This document shows positions 7,121 through 12,502 of a stretch of DNA of 12,502 nt, piece after piece. The translations under genes were made by a program, and so were the position numbers. How positions within the stretch are numbered: position 1 is the stretch's first letter; each line of letters opens with the position of its first letter. The stretch lies in assembly GCA_013349695.1 (NCBI GenBank), contig DUZD01000058.1, positions 1 to 12,502 on the forward strand, written 5' to 3'. This DNA comes from Rhodospirillaceae bacterium (GTDB lineage Bacteria > Pseudomonadota > Alphaproteobacteria > Rhodospirillales > 2-02-FULL-58-16). The notes beneath the pieces were generated by a model. That model was not told where the DNA came from. It saw only the letters and a list, made by a program, of their open reading frames with translations, and searched no databases.

Positions 7121-7306
7121 GGCATGGCCCGCCTTGGTGTTTTCCTGTTGGGCCAGATTAGCGGACTTTGCCGGGCAAATGAATGCCTGTTCGTAAGAGC
7201 TTGCAAGCCGCGGGGCGGGCATTGGATGCTGCCAAAGTTCTGTTGTCCGTGATATCCTTTGCCGATGATTGCCATGACGTCTGGCCACCTATGCCCGGTG
7301 GGGGAG
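7121..7306. other. Divergent intergenic region
   Basis: This stretch separates the GcvR-like gene (- strand) from the lipoprotein gene (+ strand) and must hold promoters for both if the chosen starts are right. The reading frame of the lipoprotein stays open back to a TTG at 7259, with ATG codons at 7265 and 7274 and a GTG at 7298, so its right part could be coding. I find no box pair at standard spacing that I would defend. Confidence 0.35.
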
Positions 7307-8419
7307 ATGCGGCGAGCAAGGATTAGCCTTTTGCTGGCGGCGGGATTGATACACGGCTGCGCTACCTCCGCCGTCGGCGACGCGGTGGTGGCGGAGGCCC
7401 CGCCGCCCGCCGCCACCGCCGCGCCGGAAAAGATCCGCAAAGCGGAGACATATGTCCATCCGGTAAGAAAATATACTCTCTCCATTCCCCCGGGCGTGCA
7501 GGTGGCGGAACGTGGAGAGAAACGCGAAGTCGCCATTCGCTCGCGCCAGGGCTATCGCATCAGCATTCAGACCAAGGCCGCTAACCCGGGCGCCAGCTTC
7601 CAGGACATGATCGCCCGGCTGGAAGCCCATTATCTCGGGCCGGGACGGGCTTGGTCGCGCAAGCTGGGCGAGGGGCCGATGACCGTCGCCGGCATGCCCG
7701 CGTACCAAACCCTTTACGAGGGATCGGGCACCCGGACGGGCGTGGTAGTCGTCCGCGGACGGATCACCGATTTCGTGTTCATGTTTTTCGCCCCGCCGCG
7801 CGACTTCGACGCCCTGAAGAGGGAATTCGACTGGCTGCTTGATAATTTCCAACCCGCCGCCGGAGAAGTGGCCGTCAAGAACGCTCCTTCTCTTCAAGCC
7901 ACCGTTCCGCCGCCGGAGGCGCCAGGGAAATCCGGCCGCCGCCATTTCGCCGACCCGAAGTTCGGTTTTTCCATCGATTATCCCGCCGACTGGATCGTCG
8001 CCAAGCCGTCGCCCTTTACGGTGATTTTTCGCGGCAGGGAGGGGACGGATGCCTTTTACGTCACCATCGGCATCCGCAACGTCAGGTCATCCTCGGCGGC
8101 CGGACAAAGGCAGGTAGTCGCCGCCGTTCTCTCCGATCTGAAGGCGCAATTGGCGGCCGCCGCCACGGCGGTCGAATATTTCGGCGACAGACCCTTGACC
8201 TATGACAAGAACGGCCTTCGCCTGGAAGGACACGAGTTCCTGGTGACCTATACCATGGAAGAAGAGCGTTTCAGGCAGTGGACCATAATCATCCCCAGGC
8301 CCAAGGGCGAGATCGCTCACGTCTGGTCCTATGCTTCGTCGGAGGCCCGCTTCCACTTTTTCAGGCCGGTTGTCGAGGCCATGTGGAAGTCGTGGATCAT
8401 CAGAGCGGCGGGCGAATGA
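7307..8419 (+). CDS. Predicted lipoprotein with two PsbP/DcrB-like modules
   Basis: The protein has 370 residues from the chosen ATG. The N-terminus, MRRARISLLLAAGLIHGC, is a lipoprotein signal: two Arg, a hydrophobic core and a lipobox IHGC with Cys18 as the lipidated residue. An Ala/Pro-rich linker (19-42) follows. Two related modules come next, about 50-182 and 213-366. Each begins with a short strand pattern (YTLSIPPGV; FGFSIDYPADW) and ends in an amphipathic helix (FDALKREFDWLLDNF; HFFRPVVEAMWKSWI), as in the PsbP/DcrB/Mog1 fold. It would sit in the periplasm on a membrane. I prefer the ATG at 7307 because it gives a standard signal peptide; the GTG at 7298, ATG at 7274 and ATG at 7265 are alternatives. 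The GGGGGAG before 7307 sits unusually close. Function unknown; fold assignment is by pattern only. Confidence 0.75.
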   Translation: MRRARISLLLAAGLIHGCATSAVGDAVVAEAPPPAATAAPEKIRKAETYVHPVRKYTLSIPPGVQVAERGEKREVAIRSRQGYRISIQTKAANPGASFQDMIARLEAHYLGPGRAWSRKLGEGPMTVAGMPAYQTLYEGSGTRTGVVVVRGRITDFVFMFFAPPRDFDALKREFDWLLDNFQPAAGEVAVKNAPSLQATVPPPEAPGKSGRRHFADPKFGFSIDYPADWIVAKPSPFTVIFRGREGTDAFYVTIGIRNVRSSSAAGQRQVVAAVLSDLKAQLAAAATAVEYFGDRPLTYDKNGLRLEGHEFLVTYTMEEERFRQWTIIIPRPKGEIAHVWSYASSEARFHFFRPVVEAMWKSWIIRAAGE

Positions 8420-8448
8420 AATGGACGTTGGCGGGCCACCGGTGTTTT

Positions 8449-8475
8449 GCGGCGGCTTTTGGCCGTCGTTTTGTT
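8449..8475 (+). terminator. Probable intrinsic terminator after lipoprotein gene
   Basis: Left arm GCGGCGGC (8449-8456), a 5-base loop TTTTG, then right arm GCCGTCGT (8462-8469), giving eight pairs including two G-U. The stem runs into TTTT (8469-8472). It lies 30 bases after the lipoprotein stop and just before the end of the convergent Nudix gene, the expected place. The T-run is short, so strength is uncertain. Confidence 0.45.
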
Positions 8476-8476
8476 C

Positions 8477-8923
8477 TCAGCCACGTCTCGCCGACCGCAT
8501 CTCGTGGGCGCGGCGGATGACGCGTTCCGTTTCCGTCCACAGGCGAAGAGGGGAAAGTTCGTCGAGTCCGAACCATGCCGCTTCGGCGGCGTCGCCGCCG
8601 GCTCTGATCCCGCCTTGCCGCCAGGAAGCCAAGACATCGATGAGGGTGTAGTGGTAGCGAATCCGCCCGGACGGGTCGTTGTCGATGGAATCGACGACGT
8701 CGACAACACCGTCGATCTCGACGCTAACCCCGGTTTCCTCAAGAACCTCGCGCCTGGCCGCCTCGAATACCGTCTCGCCGAGTTCCTGGGTACCGCCGGG
8801 TAAACTCCACTGTCCTTGCCGCGGCGGGTTGGCGCGGCGGACCAGAAGAACTTCGCCGTCTCGTAGGACGACGGCGCCGACGCCGACAATCGGACGGTTG
8901 GGATAAAGCCTGGTCTTTACCAT
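8477..8923 (-). CDS. Nudix hydrolase (MutT/ADP-ribose pyrophosphatase-like)
   Basis: The protein has 148 residues and a perfect Nudix box GX5EX7REUXEEXGU at 44-66 (G44, E50, R58, E59, E62, E63, G65), the Mg2+ site for cleaving nucleoside diphosphate-X bonds. Before it are the usual strands VGVGAVVLRDGEVLLVRR (13-30) and QGQWSLPGG (36-44), which resemble ADP-ribose or nucleotide pyrophosphatases; the substrate cannot be settled from sequence. Length is typical of a single-domain Nudix enzyme. The ATG at 8923 is the start; the gene is divergent from the cyclic-nucleotide-binding gene (89 bases apart) and convergent with the lipoprotein gene. The C-terminus (EMRSARRG) is short and basic. Confidence 0.92.
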   Translation of the reverse strand: MVKTRLYPNRPIVGVGAVVLRDGEVLLVRRANPPRQGQWSLPGGTQELGETVFEAARREVLEETGVSVEIDGVVDVVDSIDNDPSGRIRYHYTLIDVLASWRQGGIRAGGDAAEAAWFGLDELSPLRLWTETERVIRRAHEMRSARRG

Positions 8924-9012
8924 CTAAACTGTATTCTTTTTTGCCGTTTTCGATTCGGGATAAGATACGATACTGGAAACAGCGACCATAAACATCACAG
9001 GGGAGGCCCGGC

Positions 9013-9369
9013 ATGGCGGAAAGAGGGATTCTGGAACGCGCGACGTTTGCGCCCGGTGACAATATTTTCAAGGAAGGCGATCCTGGCGATAATGCATACG
9101 TGGTGCAGTCCGGCGCCGTCGAGGTCGTCAAAAACATCGACGGAGAAAACGTCGTTCTCGGCATCATCAACAAAGGCGCTATTTTCGGCGAGATGGCGCT
9201 GATCGACGATAATCCGCGGATGGCCACGGCGCGCGCCCTCGAAGGGACCACCCTCATCGTCGTCTCGCGGACGTTATTCACCGCCAAACTGGCCAAAACG
9301 GATCCGTTTATCCGTGGATTGCTCAACATTTTCGCGGAAAACATCCGCAACATGTCGAAGAAAGCGTGA
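9013..9369 (+). CDS. Stand-alone cyclic nucleotide-binding domain protein
   Basis: The product has 118 residues and consists of one cNMP-binding domain of the CRP/PKA regulatory-subunit type. GDNIFKEGDPGDNAYVVQSG (15-34) gives the first strands. The phosphate-binding cassette FGEMALIDDNPRMATARA (58-75) keeps the Glu60 that binds the ribose and the Arg69 that binds the cyclic phosphate; its FGEMAL...PR.AT pattern is close to that of PKA regulatory subunits. There is no helix-turn-helix, kinase or channel part, so it must pass any signal to a partner. The C-terminal helix (about 98-115) is the usual domain cap. A strong GGGGAGG site sits about 6 bases before the ATG at 9013. The DUF502 gene follows on the same strand after a palindrome. 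Binding of cAMP or cGMP is likely, the partner unknown. Confidence 0.9.
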   Translation: MAERGILERATFAPGDNIFKEGDPGDNAYVVQSGAVEVVKNIDGENVVLGIINKGAIFGEMALIDDNPRMATARALEGTTLIVVSRTLFTAKLAKTDPFIRGLLNIFAENIRNMSKKA

Positions 9370-9378
9370 TCCTAGATG

Positions 9379-9442
9379 TAGAGGGGATTCACGCCATTGA
9401 ACGGAAACCATGGAAAGGTTTCGTTAATCACCATCCGCTCTA
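9379..9442. repeat. 64-nt palindromic element, copy 2 (long form)
   Basis: Outer arms TAGAGGGGAT (9379-9388) and ATCCGCTCTA (9433-9442) pair over 10 positions with one mismatch. Inside, ATTGAACGGAAACC pairs with GGTTTCGTTAAT over 12 bp, with two bulged G, around a 7-base loop ATGGAAA. The first 14 bases (TAGAGGGGATTCAC) match the start of the 32-nt palindrome at 96-127 at 13 of 14 positions, and both end in GCTCTA. It lies wholly between the cyclic-nucleotide-binding gene and the DUF502 gene. It may shape or split their shared transcript, but no T-run follows. Confidence 0.6.
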
Positions 9443-9475
9443 ATAGCGAACGCCAAGGTGTGCAATGATAACGCC

Positions 9476-10300
9476 ATGAAGAACGACATTTCACAAAAAC
9501 AGCCGCCCCTTGGTGATGGCAAGTCCATGGCGGGCAATCCGATACCGGTAGAAGCCAGTCTAGGCGCCCGCCTCCGCAACTATTTCCTCGCCGGCATCCT
9601 CGTCACCGCGCCCATCGGCATCACCTTTTATCTGGCCTGGATCTTCATCGATTTCGTCGACGGCCAGGTCACCCCCTTGCTCCCGGCCAAATACAACCCG
9701 GAGACCTATCTGACATACGGCCTGCCAGGGCTGGGACTGCTCATCGTCATCGTCGTTCTGATTCTGATCGGAGCATTGACGGCTGGTTTCGTCGGCCACG
9801 CCTTCACGCGCGCGAGCGAACGGGTGCTCGCCCGGATGCCGGTGATTCGTAGCGTCTACGGCGCCGTCAAGCAGGTCCTGGAAACGGTCCTGGCGCAACA
9901 GTCGAAGGCCTTTCGCGAAGCGGTGCTTGTGGAGTACCCGCGCCGCGGTATTTGGGCCATCGCCTTCATCACCGGGCGCACCGAAGGGGAGGTCCAAAAC
10001 ATCACCAAGGAAGAGGTCATCAACATTTTCCTGCCGACCACTCCCAATCCGACGTCGGGATTCCTGCTGTTCGTGCCGAAGAAGGAACTGGTGCCTTTGT
10101 CGATGACGGTGGAGGAGGCCATCAAGATGGTCATCTCCGGCGGCATCGTCACCCCGCCCGACCGGCGCCCCGAGGAGGAGCGCAAAAGGCCCGTCGTCGC
10201 CGCCGCCACCTTCGAGGAACTGGACATCCTGCGCGAAGGGGAACGGGCGCCGGTGCTGGTTCCCAAGGGCTTTGAGGTCAACCGGAACGAAGATACCTGA
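9476..10300 (+). CDS. DUF502 family membrane protein
   Basis: The protein has 274 residues from the chosen ATG. DUF502 proteins are inner-membrane proteins of unknown function, related to plant COV (continuous vascular ring) proteins. Two membrane segments are seen at about 38-60 (FLAGILVTAPIGITFYLAWI core) and 83-106 (LPGLGLLIVIVVLILIGALTAG). Family motifs follow: ARMPVIRSVYGAVKQ (119-133) and NIFLPTTPNPTSGFLLFVP (183-201). A charged tail of about 45 residues ends the protein. The start is uncertain: an in-frame GTG at 9458 would add six residues, and an ATG at 9527 would remove 17; none has a good ribosome binding site. Its last 23 bases overlap the end of recG on the other strand, and I recall DUF502 genes near recG in other alphaproteobacteria. 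Confidence 0.9.
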   Translation: MKNDISQKQPPLGDGKSMAGNPIPVEASLGARLRNYFLAGILVTAPIGITFYLAWIFIDFVDGQVTPLLPAKYNPETYLTYGLPGLGLLIVIVVLILIGALTAGFVGHAFTRASERVLARMPVIRSVYGAVKQVLETVLAQQSKAFREAVLVEYPRRGIWAIAFITGRTEGEVQNITKEEVINIFLPTTPNPTSGFLLFVPKKELVPLSMTVEEAIKMVISGGIVTPPDRRPEEERKRPVVAAATFEELDILREGERAPVLVPKGFEVNRNEDT

Positions 10301-12359
10301 CGGCGGCGTCGCGCTCATAAAGATAAAGCAGGGTCCGCAACGCCTGGCCGCGTTCCGAGGTGAGTTCCGCGTCCTTGCCGATGATCAGCGCCGCGTCGTC
10401 GCGGGCGGTGGCCAAAAGCTCCTCCTGCTGGGCGAGGTCGGCCAATCTGAAATCCGGCAGGCCGCTCTGCCGGGTGCCCAGGAGCTCGCCGGCGCCGCGC
10501 AGGCGCAAGTCCTCCTCGGCGATACGAAAGCCGTCGTCGGTTTCGCGCAGAATATTGAGCCTGGCGCGCGCCGTTTCGGTGAGCGGCCGGGCGTAGAGTA
10601 GCAAGCAGGCCGATTCCTTATCGCCGCGGCCGATGCGGCCCCGCAGTTGATGAAGCTGGGAAAGGCCGTAACGTTCGGCGTGTTCAACGACCATCACCGT
10701 TGCTTCCGGCACGTCGACGCCGACCTCGATCACCGTCGTCGCCACCAGGATGCCGATCAGGCCGTCGGTGAAGGCTTGCATGACCTGATCCTTCTCCGCG
10801 CCTTTCATGCGCCCGTGGACCAAACCGACGCGGTTGCCGAATATCTTCAGCAATTCCCGGTGGCGGTCTTGGGCGGCGGCGATGTCGAGGGTTTCCGATT
10901 CCTCGACCAGCGGGCAAACCCAATAGACCCTTGCCCCTTTGTCGAGGGCGCGGCTGACGGCGGCGATGACGCTACCCAGGCGTTGCAGCGGCATGACGCG
11001 GGTGTCGACGGGCTTTCGCCCCGCCGGTTTTTCATAAAGGCGCGAGACGTCCATGTCGCCGTAAGCCGTCAGCATCAGGGTCCGGGGAATGGGCGTCGCC
11101 GTCATCACCAGGACATCTACGGCGGCGCCCTTGGCGGCCAGGGTGAGACGCTGATGGACGCCGAAACGGTGCTGCTCGTCGATGACCGCGAGGGCCAGGT
11201 CCTTGATATCGACATCTTCCTGAAACAGCGCGTGAGTGCCGACGGCGAGCGCCGTTTCGCCGCTGGCGAGGCCGGCGAGCACGGCCTGGCGGGCCTTGCC
11301 CTTGTCCCGCCCGGTGAGCAGCGCGGTGTCGATCCCCGCCGCCGCCGCCAGGGGAGCGATAGTGGCTAAGTGCTGGCGCGCCAGGATTTCGGTCGGCGCC
11401 ATCATTACCGCCTGGGCGCCGGCCTCGACGGCGTTCAGCATGGCCAGCAGGGCGACCACTGTCTTGCCGCTGCCGACATCGCCCTGCAACAGGCGTAACA
11501 TGCGGATATCAGCCGCCATGTCGGCGGCGATCTCCTTGAGCGCCGCCTGCTGTCCGGGGGTGAGCCGGAAGGGCAGGGTGCCGGCAACCTGGCGCGCCAG
11601 TTCGCCGGCGGCGTCGATACGCCGTCCTTTCAGGCGGCGCATGTTGAGACGAACCAGGGCCAAGGCCAGCTGGTTGGCGAGAAGCTCGTCATAGGCCAGC
11701 CGCGTCCGCGCCTTTGAGCTCGGCGCCAGGGCCGCCTCATCTTCCGGCGTATGGGCTTCATGGAGCGATTGCCGCCACGATTTCCAACCCTGTCGTGAAA
11801 GGAAGGCGGGATCGATCCACTCGTTCAGCGCCGGCGCTTGCTTGAGGGCGGCGGTAAGCGCCTTGCCTAGGATCTTGAGCGACAGGCCGGCGGTCAGCGG
11901 ATAGACCGGTTCCACCGCCCGTAAACGCTCGAGGTCGCAGAGGGGGCCGATATGGTCGGGATGGGTGATCTGAATTTCGCCGCCGAAGCGCTCCACCTTG
12001 CCGCTGACCACCCGCGTTTCGCCGACGGGAAGGCTGCGCAGCAGGTAATCGGAATGAGCGTGGAAAAAAACTAGCGCCAAGCTGCCGGTATCGTCTGAAC
12101 AATAGACTTTGTAGGGAAGACGGCGATTGGGCGGCTTTACGTGCCGGTCCACCGCGACGGTCAGCGTCGCCACCACTCCCGGTTCGGCGGCGGCGATCTT
12201 GGGCGCGTAACGGCGGTCGATGATCCCCGTCGGCAGGCGCCACAAGAGATCGACGGCGTGTGGACCCGCCACCTTCTCGACCAGCTTGGCGATGCGCGGT
12301 CCGACGCCGGGAAGCTCGGTGACCGGCTTGAACAGGGGATAGAGACATTCGGGTCGCAT
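10278..12359 (-). CDS. recG: ATP-dependent DNA helicase RecG
   Basis: RecG (693 residues, the usual length) is a DNA translocase that remodels stalled replication forks and branch-migrates Holliday junctions. The N-terminal wedge (OB-fold) domain covers about 50-150, after LPGVGPRIAKLVEK (16-29), a helix-hairpin-helix-like motif. Helicase motifs run in order: GDVGSGKT (293-300, motif I), APTEILA (321-327, Ia), DEQH (394-397, II), TATPIPRTL (420-428, III), LVHGRMKG (513-520, IV), VATTVIEVGVDVP (539-551, V) and QLRGRIGRG (571-579, VI). The RecG-type C-terminal block ERYGLSQLHQLRG...EEDLRLRGAGELLGTRQSG (562-633) is complete. I chose the ATG at 12359, which matches the family N-terminus; the frame stays open upstream but with unrelated sequence. 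No strong ribosome binding site is visible. It converges with the DUF502 gene, and stops are interleaved over 23 bases. Confidence 0.96.
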   Translation of the reverse strand: MRPECLYPLFKPVTELPGVGPRIAKLVEKVAGPHAVDLLWRLPTGIIDRRYAPKIAAAEPGVVATLTVAVDRHVKPPNRRLPYKVYCSDDTGSLALVFFHAHSDYLLRSLPVGETRVVSGKVERFGGEIQITHPDHIGPLCDLERLRAVEPVYPLTAGLSLKILGKALTAALKQAPALNEWIDPAFLSRQGWKSWRQSLHEAHTPEDEAALAPSSKARTRLAYDELLANQLALALVRLNMRRLKGRRIDAAGELARQVAGTLPFRLTPGQQAALKEIAADMAADIRMLRLLQGDVGSGKTVVALLAMLNAVEAGAQAVMMAPTEILARQHLATIAPLAAAAGIDTALLTGRDKGKARQAVLAGLASGETALAVGTHALFQEDVDIKDLALAVIDEQHRFGVHQRLTLAAKGAAVDVLVMTATPIPRTLMLTAYGDMDVSRLYEKPAGRKPVDTRVMPLQRLGSVIAAVSRALDKGARVYWVCPLVEESETLDIAAAQDRHRELLKIFGNRVGLVHGRMKGAEKDQVMQAFTDGLIGILVATTVIEVGVDVPEATVMVVEHAERYGLSQLHQLRGRIGRGDKESACLLLYARPLTETARARLNILRETDDGFRIAEEDLRLRGAGELLGTRQSGLPDFRLADLAQQEELLATARDDAALIIGKDAELTSERGQALRTLLYLYERDAAVRYLRSG

Positions 12360-12374
12360 GGTCGAAAGCCGCGG

Positions 12375-12403
12375 CTGACAGAGAGGTGTCGAAACTCTAT
12401 ACC
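12375..12403 (+). promoter_or_regulatory. Sigma-70-type promoter pointing out of the window
   Basis: A -35 box CTGACA (12375-12380, five of six consensus bases), an exact 17-base spacer and a -10 box TATACC (12398-12403, four of six) lie on the + strand, divergent from recG. Transcription would start near 12410, about three bases before an ATG at 12413. This is the best-matching promoter in the window, but it is unproven. Confidence 0.5.
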
Positions 12404-12412
12404 CTAGACCCC

Positions 12413-12502
12413 ATGTCCGATCTGGACGTGGGTGACCCGTCTCACTGTATGCAGGTGTCGAGGGTTGCGCCGGATGGTCCGGCGCCGGTGAACGCATGCG
12501 TT
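12413..12502 (+). CDS. Possible 5' end of a gene running off the right edge
   Basis: From the ATG at 12413 (MSDLDVGDPSHCMQVSR...) the frame has no stop for 30 codons up to the window end. It sits 10 bases after a good -10 box, so its mRNA would be almost leaderless, and no ribosome binding site is needed or seen. I do not recognise the peptide. I recall small genes such as sdhE next to recG in alphaproteobacteria, but this start does not resemble that protein, so no name is given. Thirty open codons in GC-rich DNA is weak evidence; the real start may be further right, for example at an ATG in another frame at 12496. Confidence 0.25.
   Translation, partial: MSDLDVGDPSHCMQVSRVAPDGPAPVNACV

Noticed and set aside
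8941..8974. TTGCCG with TACGAT or GATACT as a promoter for the cyclic-nucleotide-binding gene
   Set aside because: Spacing is 19 or 22 bases and the matches are poor. Something in this gap must drive the gene, but I cannot place it.
9560..10318. 252-codon - strand frame opposite the DUF502 gene
   Set aside because: Antisense to a family with clear motifs; the product is low-complexity Asp/Gly/Arg/His sequence.

Overview
This window looks like chromosomal DNA of a GC-rich alphaproteobacterium, probably Rhodospirillales-like. The basis is codon use, an alphaproteobacterial-type MOFRL glycerate kinase beside pyruvate kinase, and DUF502 meeting recG tail to tail. The genus cannot be fixed from the sequence alone. 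Coding density is high and no gap exceeds 300 bases. I see no rRNA, tRNA, insertion sequence, phage gene or CRISPR array.

Layout, left to right. Bases 1-215 are a gene-poor leader with a 32-nt palindrome. Then a metabolic pair on the + strand: glycerate 2-kinase (TtuD-like) and pyruvate kinase. Together these would carry glycerate to 2-phosphoglycerate and, after enolase encoded elsewhere, to pyruvate. The pyruvate kinase carries the residue set of K+-independent enzymes. On the - strand, 6403 down to 2971, is a two-gene unit: a 64-residue protein with two membrane segments and a clear ribosome binding site, then, 4 bases later, a 1077-residue STAND-like NTPase with twelve nearly identical 46-residue TPR-type repeats. 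Next, on the - strand, is a double-ACT GcvR-like protein. Divergent from it is a predicted lipoprotein with two PsbP/DcrB-like modules. A Nudix hydrolase converges on the lipoprotein gene, with a probable terminator between them.

The right part has a stand-alone cyclic-nucleotide-binding domain protein, a 64-nt palindrome related to the first one, a DUF502 membrane protein, and the DNA helicase gene recG on the - strand, which overlaps the DUF502 gene tail to tail by 23 bases. A recognisable promoter and a possible near-leaderless reading frame point out of the right edge.

The best candidate for an undescribed system is the membrane protein/NTPase-TPR unit. The large protein has sensor-like repeats and a nucleotide-binding core but no visible N-terminal effector, its P-loop Thr/Ser is replaced by Ala, and a tiny membrane protein is tightly linked to it. 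A signalling or defence role is inference only. The other genes are mostly ordinary metabolism and housekeeping.
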